From NCBI RefSeq assembly GCF_002285795.1, contig NZ_CP022961.1, forward strand, positions 5,522,001 through 5,586,000: DNA of 64,000 bases. Reading direction: 5' to 3'. The notes beneath the pieces were generated by a model. The model was not told the origin of the DNA. It saw only the letters and a list, made by a program, of their open reading frames with translations, and ran no database searches. Both the position numbers and the translations under genes were made by a program. This stretch comes from Plantactinospora sp. KBS50 (GTDB lineage: Bacteria > Actinomycetota > Actinomycetes > Mycobacteriales > Micromonosporaceae). Shown here piece by piece: positions 9,284 through 18,503 of the stretch (position 1 is its first letter; the number at the start of each line of letters is the position of its first letter).

Positions 9284-9421
9284 GCCGCTGCTTCCTCCCG
9301 ACCGAGAGGCCCCGAAAGTCATGATGATAGACGCCGATGCCTCGCCGGAACCATGTCGCGCTCCGGCCCGCCCGGCGTGGTCGCCGACGGGGCCGGCCGG
9401 ACCGGTCAGTACGCTGTTGCG

Positions 9422-9454
9422 GTGCTCGACCCACTGCTCGGACGTACCCGGTGA
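9422..9454 (+). CDS. Possible 10-codon leaderless leader ORF
   Basis: GTG at 9422 lies 6 nt after TACGCT (9410-9415) and encodes MLDPLLGRTR. Its TGA overlaps the GTG of the next gene (GTGA at 9451-9454), a layout that would couple translation. No -35 box is clear. It may simply be the first codons of an alternative start in another frame, so confidence is low. Confidence 0.25.
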   Translation: MLDPLLGRTR

Positions 9455-9837
9455 CCGGCGCCGCGTCGCCGGTGCACGGTCTCGTCGCGACCGTGCCGAT
9501 CGTGCTCTGCCTGGCGCTCGCGGCCTGGGCGCTGTTCGCGACCGTCCGGGACCGGGCACCGGACCGCTGGCAACTGGTCGGGCTCGGCGTGGTCGAGGCC
9601 GCGCTGCTGGTGCTGGCGGCGTTCGCGGTGCTGGCCATCGCCGACGGGCAGCGGCCCGGTGAGCCCGGCGTCTTCGCCGGTTACCTGGTCACGCTGGTCT
9701 TCCTGCCGCCGCTGGCCGCCGTGCTGGCGCGGCTGGAGCCGACCCGGTGGGGCTCGGTGATCGTCACGGTGGTCTGCCTGGTGATCCCGGTGGTCGTGGT
9801 GCGCCTCCAGCAGACCTGGCAGGTGGCCGGTGGCTGA
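9451..9837 (+). CDS. Four-TM membrane protein, unknown function
   Basis: 128-residue hydrophobic protein with about four membrane helices (VATVPIVLCLALAAWALF, VVEAALLVLAAFAVLAI, YLVTLVFLPPLAAVLA, VIVTVVCLVIPVVVV). The GTG start overlaps the stop of a 10-codon ORF that follows a possible -10 box. Its 3' end overlaps the next membrane-protein gene by 8 bp, so the two are probably one operon and may act together. No family is recognised. Confidence 0.7.
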   Translation: MTGAASPVHGLVATVPIVLCLALAAWALFATVRDRAPDRWQLVGLGVVEAALLVLAAFAVLAIADGQRPGEPGVFAGYLVTLVFLPPLAAVLARLEPTRWGSVIVTVVCLVIPVVVVRLQQTWQVAGG

Positions 9838-10294
9838 GCCGAATCCGCCGGCCGGGCCGGAAGGCGTGGCCGGGCCGCAGGCCGCGGCCGGGCCGGCACC
9901 GGTACGGCCGCTCGGCAGCGGCCCCGGCCGGGTGCTCATCGCGGTCTACCTGCTCTTCGCCATCGCGGCGACGTCCCGGGCCGGCTACCAGCTGGCGGTC
10001 AAGTTCTCCACCGCGCCGGTGGCGTACCTGCTCTCCGCGGCCGCCGCCGTGATCTACATCCTGGCCACCGTCGGCCTGATCCGCGGCGGCAGCGGCGGCC
10101 GGCGCACCGCGCTGGTCTGCTGCACGGTCGAGTTCCTCGGCGTGCTCGCGGTCGGCGGGCTCAGCCTGCTCGACCCCGAACTCTTCCCGGACGACACGGT
10201 CTGGTCCGGGTTCGGGCAGGGCTACGGGTACGTCCCCCTGGTGCTGCCGCTGCTCGGCCTGCTCTGGCTGCGCCGCACCCGGCCCCGCGGCTGA
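9830..10294 (+). CDS. Four-TM membrane protein, unknown function
   Basis: 154 residues. A Pro/Ala/Gly-rich N-terminal tail of about 30 residues precedes four predicted helices (VLIAVYLLFAIAATS, VAYLLSAAAAVIYILATVGL, LVCCTVEFLGVLAVGGL, YVPLVLPLLGLLWL). The GTG start overlaps the end of the preceding membrane-protein gene. The tail and topology resemble many uncharacterised actinobacterial integral membrane proteins; no function can be assigned. Confidence 0.75.
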   Translation: MAEPNPPAGPEGVAGPQAAAGPAPVRPLGSGPGRVLIAVYLLFAIAATSRAGYQLAVKFSTAPVAYLLSAAAAVIYILATVGLIRGGSGGRRTALVCCTVEFLGVLAVGGLSLLDPELFPDDTVWSGFGQGYGYVPLVLPLLGLLWLRRTRPRG

Positions 10295-10351
10295 GCCGCG
10301 CCCGGCCCCGCGACCGAGCCCGCGGCCGGGCACGCGACCGAGCCGCCCCGG

Positions 10352-11110
10352 TCAGTCCCTCGGCCCGCCGGCCACGTAGACGACCTGCCCGGAGACGAAC
10401 GAGGCACCCTCGCTGGCCAGGAACGAGACCGTGTGGGCGACGTCGTCCGGCCGGCCGACCCGGCGGACCGGGATCTCGCCGGCCGCGTGCTTCTGGAGAT
10501 CGTCGAAGTCCACCCCCATCCGGGCCGCGGTGGCCGCCGTCATGTCGGTGACGATGAACCCGGGCGCCACCGCGTTCACGGTCACCCCGAACGGACCCAG
10601 TTCGATGGCGAGGGTCTTGGTGAAGCCCTGCATGCCGGCCTTGGCGGCCGAGTAGTTGGCCTGACCGCGGTTGCCCAGCGCCGAGGTGCTGGACAGGTTG
10701 ACGATCCGGCCCCAGCGCTGCTCGACCATGTGCTGCTGGGCGGCCTGGCTGAACAGGAACGCGCCGCGCAGGTGCACGGCCAGCACCGTGTCCCAGTCGC
10801 CGTCGGTCATCTTGAACAGCAGGTTGTCCCGCAGCACCCCGGCGTTGTTTACCAGCACCGTGGGCGGGCCGAGTTCGTCGGCCACCCGGGACACCGCCGC
10901 CGCCACCTGGTCGCGGTCGGACACGTCGGCGCCGATCCCGAGCGCCCGGCCGCCACCGGCGGTGATCGCCCCGGCGGTGTCCCGGGCGGCCGCCTCCTGG
11001 ACGTCGACCACCGCCACGGCGAGTCCGTCGTCGGCCAGCCGACGAGCGGTGGCGGCGCCGATTCCTCGGGCGGCTCCGGTGACGATGGCGACGCGGGGCT
11101 GGTCCGGCAT
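10352..11110 (-). CDS. SDR family oxidoreductase, FabG-like
   Basis: 252-residue short-chain dehydrogenase/reductase. It has the cofactor motif TGAARGIG, NNAG in strand 4, catalytic Ser in NLSSTSALGN, the YSAAK Tyr-Lys pair, and PGFIVTDM after strand 6, all in the order of 3-oxoacyl-ACP reductases. A fatty-acid or polyketide-type beta-keto reduction with NADPH is likely but other substrates are possible. The ATG follows GGGAGGTA. It is downstream of the GH13 gene on the same strand but 78 bp upstream of that gene's end, so it has its own start region. The ordinary length and intact motifs suggest an active enzyme. Confidence 0.9.
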   Translation of the reverse strand: MPDQPRVAIVTGAARGIGAATARRLADDGLAVAVVDVQEAAARDTAGAITAGGGRALGIGADVSDRDQVAAAVSRVADELGPPTVLVNNAGVLRDNLLFKMTDGDWDTVLAVHLRGAFLFSQAAQQHMVEQRWGRIVNLSSTSALGNRGQANYSAAKAGMQGFTKTLAIELGPFGVTVNAVAPGFIVTDMTAATAARMGVDFDDLQKHAAGEIPVRRVGRPDDVAHTVSFLASEGASFVSGQVVYVAGGPRD

Positions 11111-11188
11111 GGTCTACCTCCCGGTAACGTACGGCTGGGTGCGGAGCTTAACCCAGCCGTACGTCCGCAAGGGCCGGCTCGGAGCCGG

Positions 11189-12871
11189 TCACGCGGTGGC
11201 GGAACTGGCCGGGCTGGACCAGCCGGCCACGTTGCGGCACAGCCGGATCCACCGGTAGCCGTAGCCGCCCAGGCGCAGCGCGTCGAGCTTCCCGACCGGG
11301 TCGTACGGCCGGTCGGTGAGGACATCGGTCGGCAGGTCCGCCTCGGCGTACAGGTCGCCGAGGTCGACCGTCACGTCGTCGGTGCCGAGGTTGTGCAGGA
11401 AGACCATCGTGCCGGTGGGACCGTCCGCCCGGTGCGCCAGCACGCCTGCGGGCAGGATCTGGTCGACGTGCGTGCACGCCCCGTAGCCGATCTCCGGCGC
11501 CTCCCGCAGGCTGCGGATCATCCGCTCGAACCAGGACAGCAGCGACCGGTCGTCCCGCCGCTGGGCGGTCACGTTCACCCGCTCGTAGCCGAAGTCGCCC
11601 TTGTCCACCACCGGCCGGAGCAGCTTCTCGGCGGGCGCGGTGGAGAATCCGCCGTTCGGCGCGAAGGACCACTGCATCGGGGTACGGATCGCCTCCCGGC
11701 CCGGCAGCGACAGGTCGTCGCCCATCCCGATCTCCTCGCCGTAGCGCAGCACCGGCGTGCCGCGCAGGGAGAACTGCAACGAGTACGCCAGCTCGATCCG
11801 CCGGCGGTCGTTGCCCAGCATCGGCGCCAGCCGGCGGCGGATGCCGCGCCCGTACAGCCGCATGTTCTCGTCCGGCCCGAACTGCGCGAACACCTCCTCG
11901 CGCTGCTCGGCCGTGAGCCGGGAGAGGTCGATCTCGTCGTGGTTGCGCAGGAACGTCGCCCACTGCGCCCCGTCGGGCAGCGTCGGGGTCTCCCGCAGGG
12001 CCGCCACGACGGGCTCGGGGTCCCGCCGGGCCAGCGCCAGCATCAACTGGCCGTTGAGCATGAAGTCGAACAGCATGTGCAGCCGGTTGGCCGAGCCGCC
12101 GCCGTCGCCGAAGTACACCGGCAGCTGGTCGGGTTCGACGTTGGCCTCGGCGAGCAGGACGGCGTCGCCGCGCCGCCACTGGACGTGCTGGCGCAGCTCG
12201 GTGAGGAAGTCGTAGTCCTTGGGCGAGTCCGGATTGCCGGGATCGGTCATCTCCAGGATGAACGGGGCCGCGTCGATCCGGAATCCGGCCACCCCGAGCT
12301 GGAGCCAGAACGAGACGATCTTCTTGATCTCCGCCCGGACCGCCGGGTTGGCGAAGTTCAGGTCCGGCTGGAACTTGTAGAAGCGGTGGTAGTACCAGGC
12401 CTTGGCGGAGCGGTCGTAGGTCCAGGTCTCCCGCTGCTCACCCGGGAAGACCATGCCCTGATGCCGGTCCGCCGGCTCGTGGTCGGACCACACGTACCAG
12501 TCCCGGTACGGCGAGTCCGGCGACGAGCAGGCCGAGACGAACCACGGGTGCTCGTTGGACGTGTGGTTGACCACCAGGTCGATGATCACCCGGATGCCCC
12601 GGTTGCCGGCCTGGTGCAGCAGTTCGGCGAAGTCGCCCAGGCTGCCGAACCGGGGATCGATGCCGTAGAAGTCGGTGGCGTCGTACCCGTCGTCCCGGTC
12701 CGGCGACGGGTGGACCGGCTGGAGCCACAGGCAGGTCACGCCGAGCCGGGCCAGGTAGTCCAGCCGGCCGATCAGACCGCGGATGTCGCCCACGCCGTCG
12801 CCGTCGGAGTCCGCGTAGGTGTCGATGTCCAGGCAGTAGACGACCGCCTCGGAGTACCACCGCTCGTTCAT
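11189..12871 (-). CDS. GH13 alpha-amylase family enzyme (trehalose-synthase-like)
   Basis: 560-residue cytoplasmic glycoside hydrolase family 13 protein. It shows the calcium-type loop DSDGDGVGDI, the nucleophile in GFRIDAAPF, the acid/base Glu in LLAEANVEP, and the transition-state Asp in FLRNHDEID. A small C-terminal beta domain follows (TMVFLHNLGTDDVTVDLGDL). Overall order resembles maltose alpha-glucosyltransferase (trehalose synthase), but oligo-1,6-glucosidase-like activity is also possible. The ATG at 12871 is chosen because homology (MNERWYSEAVVYCLDIDTY) begins there. No signal peptide. Confidence 0.85.
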   Translation of the reverse strand: MNERWYSEAVVYCLDIDTYADSDGDGVGDIRGLIGRLDYLARLGVTCLWLQPVHPSPDRDDGYDATDFYGIDPRFGSLGDFAELLHQAGNRGIRVIIDLVVNHTSNEHPWFVSACSSPDSPYRDWYVWSDHEPADRHQGMVFPGEQRETWTYDRSAKAWYYHRFYKFQPDLNFANPAVRAEIKKIVSFWLQLGVAGFRIDAAPFILEMTDPGNPDSPKDYDFLTELRQHVQWRRGDAVLLAEANVEPDQLPVYFGDGGGSANRLHMLFDFMLNGQLMLALARRDPEPVVAALRETPTLPDGAQWATFLRNHDEIDLSRLTAEQREEVFAQFGPDENMRLYGRGIRRRLAPMLGNDRRRIELAYSLQFSLRGTPVLRYGEEIGMGDDLSLPGREAIRTPMQWSFAPNGGFSTAPAEKLLRPVVDKGDFGYERVNVTAQRRDDRSLLSWFERMIRSLREAPEIGYGACTHVDQILPAGVLAHRADGPTGTMVFLHNLGTDDVTVDLGDLYAEADLPTDVLTDRPYDPVGKLDALRLGGYGYRWIRLCRNVAGWSSPASSATA

Positions 12872-13068
12872 GCCGAAAGATCCCTCACTCGCGACCGCGG
12901 GGCTCGCCGGCGCGGCCCACTTCTCGTCCTCACGGTTCCTGACTTGACCGAACGGCGGCTCCGGCAAACCGTCCATCGTGGCCGGCGCGCGGCATCCGCA
13001 CACCGACCTGGCCGGACGCCCGACCCGCGGGGCCGGTGGCCGGGCCGCGGATTGGGTACCGTGCCCGC

Positions 13069-13683
13069 ATGGGCGATGCGGCGCCGCGGGACCGGCGGAT
13101 CGGCTGGAACTCCGGCACCTGGCTGAACCCGCCCGTGCGCAGCGTGCCGATGGGCGACGGGGAGCTGCTGGTCACGGCGGCGGCCGGCACCGACTTCTGG
13201 CGCCGGACGGCGTACGGCCACGTGCACGACGACGGGCACGCCCTGCTGGCACCGCTGCCGCCCGGTACGGCGGTCGAGGTCCGCTTCGTGGCCGACTACA
13301 CCGAGCAGTTCGACCAGGCGGGTCTGCTGGTCCGGGTGGACGCCGAACGGTGGCTCAAGACAGGTGTCGAGTTCTGTGACGGCGCGCTCCAGCTCGGCGC
13401 CGTACGCACCGACGGCGTCTCGGACTGGTCGACCGCGCCGGTGCCCGAGTGGGACGGCTGCCGGGTCACCGTCCGGGTCAGCCGCCGGGACGACGCGCTG
13501 ACCGTGCGGGCCCGGGCCGACGGCGAGCCGTGGCGGCTGGTCCGGCTGGCACCGCTGCCGCCGGACGCGCCGGCCCAGGCCGGGCCGTACTGCTGCGCGC
13601 CGACCCGGGCGGACCTGACCGTCCGCTTCCTCGGCTGGACCGCCGACGCCGCGGACGCGGCGCTGCACCCCGACCCGGCATGA
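13069..13683 (+). CDS. DUF1349 domain protein
   Basis: 204-residue protein with the DUF1349 jelly-roll pattern (GTDFWRRTAYGH, AEVRFVADYTEQFDQAGLLV, WLKTGVEF), a concanavalin-like fold of unknown activity that often accompanies carbohydrate enzymes. The leaderless start is supported by TACCGT at 13057-13062, 6 nt before the ATG. It lies divergent from the GH13 gene and converges on lysX, separated by a hairpin. Confidence 0.85.
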   Translation: MGDAAPRDRRIGWNSGTWLNPPVRSVPMGDGELLVTAAAGTDFWRRTAYGHVHDDGHALLAPLPPGTAVEVRFVADYTEQFDQAGLLVRVDAERWLKTGVEFCDGALQLGAVRTDGVSDWSTAPVPEWDGCRVTVRVSRRDDALTVRARADGEPWRLVRLAPLPPDAPAQAGPYCCAPTRADLTVRFLGWTADAADAALHPDPA

Positions 13684-13695
13684 CCCGCCCGCGCT

Positions 13696-13713
13696 GGACC
13701 ACCGCGGCGGTCC
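13696..13713. terminator. Hairpin between convergent genes
   Basis: GGACCACCG pairs with CGGCGGTCC over 8 of 9 positions in the 34-bp gap between the DUF1349 gene and the lysX 3' end. It could serve either strand. Confidence 0.4.
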
Positions 13714-13717
13714 CCGG

Positions 13718-16700
13718 TCACCCCTCGCGGACGAAGGGGAAGGGCAGGGTCTCCCGGATCGAACGCCCGGTGAGCAGCATGACCACCCGGTCCACCCCGA
13801 TGCCCAGCCCGCCGGTCGGCGGCATCGCGTACTCCAGGGCGGTCAGGAAGTCCTCGTCCAGCTCCATCGCCTCCGGATCACCCCCGGCGGCCAGCAGCGA
13901 CTGCTCGGTGAGCCGGCGGCGCTGCTCCAGCGGGTCGATCAGCTCGGAGTACGCGGTGCCCAGCTCCATCCCGAAGGCGACCAGGTCCCAGCGCTCGGCC
14001 AGCCGCGGGTCGGTGCGGTGCGCCCGGGTCAGCGGCGACACCTGGATCGGGAAGTCCCTGTAGAAGGTGGGTTCCCGGGTGTGCGCCTCGACCAGCCGCT
14101 CGTACAGCTCCAGCAGCAGCGCCCCGGCGTCCCACTTCGGGTCGTACGGCACCGCCGCCGCCTCGCAGAGCTTGCGCAGCGCCGCCGCGTCGGTGTCCGG
14201 GGTGACGGTCTCGCCCAGCGCCGCCGACACCGCCTCGTGCACGGTCCGCACCGGCCACCGGCCGGAGATGTCCACCGCGCCGGCCGTACCGGCGGCACCC
14301 GTCCGGCCGGCGGGGCCGGCGGCGTCCGGCGGGCAGGCCAGCGCCGACCCGTGCACCGCGACCGCCGCCGCCTGGATCAGCTCCCGGGCCAGCTCCAGCA
14401 TGGTGTCGTAGTCCGCGTACGCCTGGTACGCCTCCAGCACGGTGAACTCGGGGTTGTGCGAGAAGTCCACCCCTCGTTGCGGAACGCCCGGCCCAGCTCG
14501 AAGACCCGCTCCACGCCGCCCACCGCGAGCCGCTTGAGGTACAGCTCGGGCGCGATCCGCAGGTGCAGGGTCACGTCGTACGCGTTGCTGTGCGTACTGA
14601 ACGGGCGGGCGTTGGCGCCGCCGTGCACCCGTTGCAGGATCGGCGTCTCCACCTCAAGGAAGCCGCGCGACACAAGCGAGTCGCGCAGGCTGTGCACGGC
14701 GGTGCTGCGCGCCCGCAGCAACCGCCGGGCCGCCGGGTTGACGGCCAGGTCCAGGTAGCGCTGCCGGACCCGGGCCTCCGGGTCGGCCAGCCCGTGCTGC
14801 TTGTCCGGCAGCGGACGCAGGCACTTGGCGGTCAGCTCCCAGGAGCGCACCCGCACCGACAGCTCGCCGCGGCGGCTGGTGCCCACCTCGCCGCTGACCC
14901 CGACGTGGTCGCCGATGTCGACCGTGCGCCGCCACCGGTCCGGCCCGCCGTCGGTGTCGCCGTCCAGCATGAGCTGGAGGTCGCCGGTGCCGTCCCGGAT
15001 GGTCGCGAAGGTCAGCCGGCCGTGGTCGCGGGTCAGCAGCACCCGCCCGGCCAGCCCGACCTGCCGGCCGGTCCAGGTGTCGGCGGGCAGCCCGGCGTAC
15101 GCGTCGGCCAGCGCGGCGCATCCGTCGGTGCGCGGATAGTTCACCGGGTACGCCTCGACGCCCTCGGCCCGCAGCCGGGCCAGCTTGTCCAGGCGTACCC
15201 GGGTCTGTTCCGGGACCGGACGGCCGGGCGCGACCGGCGGGACGGCCCCGACCGCGCCGGCCTGCGGCGGGACGTACCGGACCGCCGTGCCGGCCGGCGA
15301 CGGGCCGGCGTGCAGCGGCGTCGCCGGGCTGCCGGGCAGCGCCAGGAAGCCCTCGGCGATCGCCGAGGCCAACCCGACCCGGGCCAGTTCCCGGCGCTCG
15401 GAGAAGCAGATGTAGCGCGGCGTCCAGTGCGGCTGGTACTTGGCGTTGGCCCGGTACAGCGACTCCAACTGCCACCAGCGGGAGAAGAACAGCAGGGTGT
15501 GCCGCCAGAGCCGGAGCACCGGCCCGGCGCCGATCCGGGCTCCCTCGTCGAAGGCGGCGCGGAAGACCGCGAAGTTCAGCGACACCCGCTCGACGCCGAG
15601 CCCCGGCGCCGCGGCCATCAGCGCGGACACCATGAACTCCATGGCGCCGTTGTCGGCCGAGCGGTCCCGGCGCATCAGGTCCAGGGAGAGGCCGGTACGT
15701 CCCCAGGGGCTGAACGACAGCAGCGCCCGCACCGTGCCGGCCGGGTCGCACGCCTCGACGAGCACGCAGTCGGCGTCGGCCGGGTCGCCCAGCCGGCCGA
15801 GCGCCATCGAGAAGCCGCGCTCGCTCTCGGTGTCCCGCCAGGCGCTCGCGAGCCGGGCCAGCCCGGCCAGTTCGGCGGCGGGGATGTCCCGGTGCCGGCG
15901 GACCCGGGCGGTCCAGCCGGCCCGCTCCAGCCGGTGCACGGCCTGCCGGACCGGTTTCAGGTCCGGCCGGTCGAGGGCGTACTCGCGGGTCAGCAGGATG
16001 GCCTCGTCGCCGAGGTGCAGCACCTTGAGGCCGGCCCGGGCGTACGCGGTGGCACCGGCCTCGCCGGCACCCATCACCGCCGGGGTCCAGGCGTGGGCGC
16101 GGGCCTGCGCCAGCCAGGCCGCGATGGCCGGCGGCCACGCCTCGGGATCGCCGACCGGGTCGCCGCTGGCCAGGGTCACCCCGTTGACCACCCGGTAGGT
16201 CACCGCCGCCTTGCCGCTCGGGGAGAAGATCGCCGCCTTGTCCCGCCGGGTGGCGAAGTAGCCGAGCGAGTCGCGCTCGCCGTGCTCGGCCAGCAGCACC
16301 CGGATCCGCTGCTCGTCCTCGGGACGCAGCACGGCGGCGGCCCGCTGCGCGCGCAGCAGCGTGCGCAGCGCGGTGAGCAGGGCGACCGCGCCGAAGAGGC
16401 CGAGCAGCAGGTTCACCCAGTCCGGGGCGTGGCCTGGGCGGGTCAGGTCGACCGTGATGGCGGCGCCGAACACCCGCTCGACGGCGTACCCGAACCGGTC
16501 GCCGCGGCTGGTCAGGGTGCCCGGGAAGGCGGTCAGCAACAGGTAGCCCAGCGCGACGGCGGCGCCCGCGAGCCCGACGAAGACCGCGACGGCCCGGCGG
16601 GCGCTGCCCGGCCGGACCCGGGCGAAGAACTCCCGGCGGGCCAGCGCCAGCGCCACCAGCGCCAGGGCCGCGAAGCCGGTGCCGGCCCAGACGCCGACGA

Positions 16701-17115
16701 TCTCGAACGTGCTGAACAGCCGCCGGCCGGCGCGGTCCACCAGTTCATGCCCGGGGACGGTGAGGATGAGGCCGCCGGCCAGCGCCCCGAAGACCAGGCT
16801 GAGGGTGAAGTAGCCGACCAGGGTCCAGTACGCCGCCCGCTTCCGCCGGCGGGTCGCCGCCGCGAGGGTGGCCAGGAAGGCCGCGTACGCGAGGTTGGCC
16901 GGCGCGGGGATGAGGAAGGCGTCGATGGCGCGGCGGACGGGTTGGAGGTCGGCCCGGAAGGCGCTGCTGACCGCGGCCAGGGCGCAGAGGATGGCGACCG
17001 TGCGCATCAGGATGGCGAAGGCGCGCGGGACGTGCCGTTGCCAGCCGGTGCGGCGGGTGCGGCGGGTGGGTTCGGCGGGCCGGATATCCCGGGCGCGCCG
17101 GGCCAGCATCGTCAC
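13718..17115 (-). CDS. lysX: LysX: lysylphosphatidylglycerol synthetase / lysine-tRNA ligase fusion (frameshifted)
   Basis: Bifunctional membrane protein of about 1132 aa once corrected, close to the mycobacterial LysX length. Lysyl-tRNA made by the C-terminal class II synthetase is used to lysinylate phosphatidylglycerol, lowering membrane negative charge and giving resistance to cationic peptides. The N-terminal third has about 7 membrane helices, then a DUF2156 (MprF-like) domain ([22 protein letters not shown]). A synthetase with an OB-fold and class II motifs ([28 protein letters not shown]) follows. The reading frame breaks at 14470-14473: GAGGGG-TGG would read [13 protein letters not shown] if the G run had one more base. 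The GTG at 17115 follows GGAGGGG at 5 nt; an ATG two codons later is the alternative. Confidence 0.85.
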
Positions 17116-17353
17116 ATTCGCCCCTCCGTATGGGATATTTACCCTAAAACAGACAGCGGATCCACCCGGGAGTCTCGCCGCGCCATCGTACGAGGTGCGG
17201 TCCGGGCCGCGGTGGCGCCGCGTTTCCGGCCGGTACGGCGGTGGGTAAACCGGACAGCGGGCCGGGCCGTGGCGTGGCGGTCCGGGTTTGTGAACGGGTC
17301 CGGTCCGTCCGGGGCGGACCCGAGACGGCGGACAGACAGACGGGCGGTGCGGG

Positions 17354-18493
17354 ATGACGCCAGGAGTTGCCGAGCAGGTCCGGCCGGTGGACACCGCCAG
17401 GACCGAGTTGCTCACCGTGGGGGTCGAGGAGGAGTTCCTGCTCACCGACCCCGCGACCGGCGCGGCGGTGCCGGCCGTGCACGCCGTGCTCGAACGGGTG
17501 CCGCCGGAACTCGCCGGCCAGGTCCAGCTCGAATTCCAGACCAGCCAGGTGGAGATCGGCAGCCCGCCGGGGCTCGAACTCGCGGCGCTGCGCCACTCGC
17601 TCGCGCTGCTGCGCTCCGGGGTGGCGGACGCGGCCGAGCAGGCCGGCGCCCGACTGGTGGCCGTGGGCACCGGGCCGGTGCCCGGCCCGGTGCCGCCGGT
17701 GGTGGACAAGCCGCGGTACCACCAGATGGTCGAACGGCTCGGGCTGCTGGTGCCCAGCCCCGGGTCGAACGGCATGCACGTGCACGTGGGAGTGGGCGAG
17801 CCGGACCTCGCCGTGGAGGTGCTCAACCACCTTCGCCCGTGGTTGCCCATCCTGCACGCGGCCACCGCGAACTCGCCGTTCTACGAGGGCGCCGACACCG
17901 ACTACGCGAGCTGGCGCTCGATGCTCTGGGAACGCTGGCCGTCGGTGGCGCCGACCCCGTACCTGGAGTCGTACGCGCACTACCAACGGCTGATCGACGA
18001 GCTGATCGCCACCGGGATCATGCTCGACGACGGAATGCTCTACTGGTACTCCCGGCTGTCGGCGACGTACCCGACCGTGGAGATCCGGATCGGCGACGTG
18101 TGCCCGTCGCTGGACGACACCATCCTGATCGCCGCGCTGTGCCGGGCGCTCGTCGCGACCGTCGTGCAGGAGATCGAGACCGGCCGGCCGGCCCCGCAGG
18201 TGGAACACCACCGCCTCGTCGGCGCGCACTGGCGGGCCGCGCACGACGGGCTGGAGGGCCGGGCCGTGGACCCGGAGACCGGGGACCTGCGGCCGGCCTG
18301 GCACGTGCTGCGCGACCTCTTCGAGCGGGTACGTCCCCAGCTCGACCGGCACGGCGACCTCGGCCTGGTCACGTACCTGTTGGGCAAGCTGCACAGCCAC
18401 GGCACCGGCGCGGCCCGGCAGCGGGCCATCTTCGACCGGTCCGGGCAGCTCTCCGACGTACTGGACGAGCTGGCCCGGGAGACCCGCGGCTAG
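17354..18493 (+). CDS. Carboxylate-amine ligase, YbdK-type glutamate-cysteine ligase
   Basis: 379 residues of the GCS2/YbdK family (putative glutamate-cysteine ligase 2), which forms gamma-glutamylcysteine from Glu, Cys and ATP. Family motifs are present: TVGVEEEFLLTDP near residue 22, LEFQTSQVEIGSPPG, SNGMHVHVGVGEPD, and TVEIRIGDVCPSLDDT. It is followed after 10 bp by an FAD-dependent disulfide reductase-like gene on the same strand, so the two are probably co-transcribed and may work in low-molecular-weight thiol metabolism. In mycothiol-making actinobacteria the true product is often unclear. Confidence 0.85.
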   Translation: MTPGVAEQVRPVDTARTELLTVGVEEEFLLTDPATGAAVPAVHAVLERVPPELAGQVQLEFQTSQVEIGSPPGLELAALRHSLALLRSGVADAAEQAGARLVAVGTGPVPGPVPPVVDKPRYHQMVERLGLLVPSPGSNGMHVHVGVGEPDLAVEVLNHLRPWLPILHAATANSPFYEGADTDYASWRSMLWERWPSVAPTPYLESYAHYQRLIDELIATGIMLDDGMLYWYSRLSATYPTVEIRIGDVCPSLDDTILIAALCRALVATVVQEIETGRPAPQVEHHRLVGAHWRAAHDGLEGRAVDPETGDLRPAWHVLRDLFERVRPQLDRHGDLGLVTYLLGKLHSHGTGAARQRAIFDRSGQLSDVLDELARETRG

Positions 18494-18503
18494 CGGAGGC
18501 GGC

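Noticed and set aside
10433-13126. Long plus-strand frame across the SDR and GH13 genes
   Set aside because: It spans two unrelated real genes on the other strand and encodes only low-complexity His/Arg/Pro-rich sequence.
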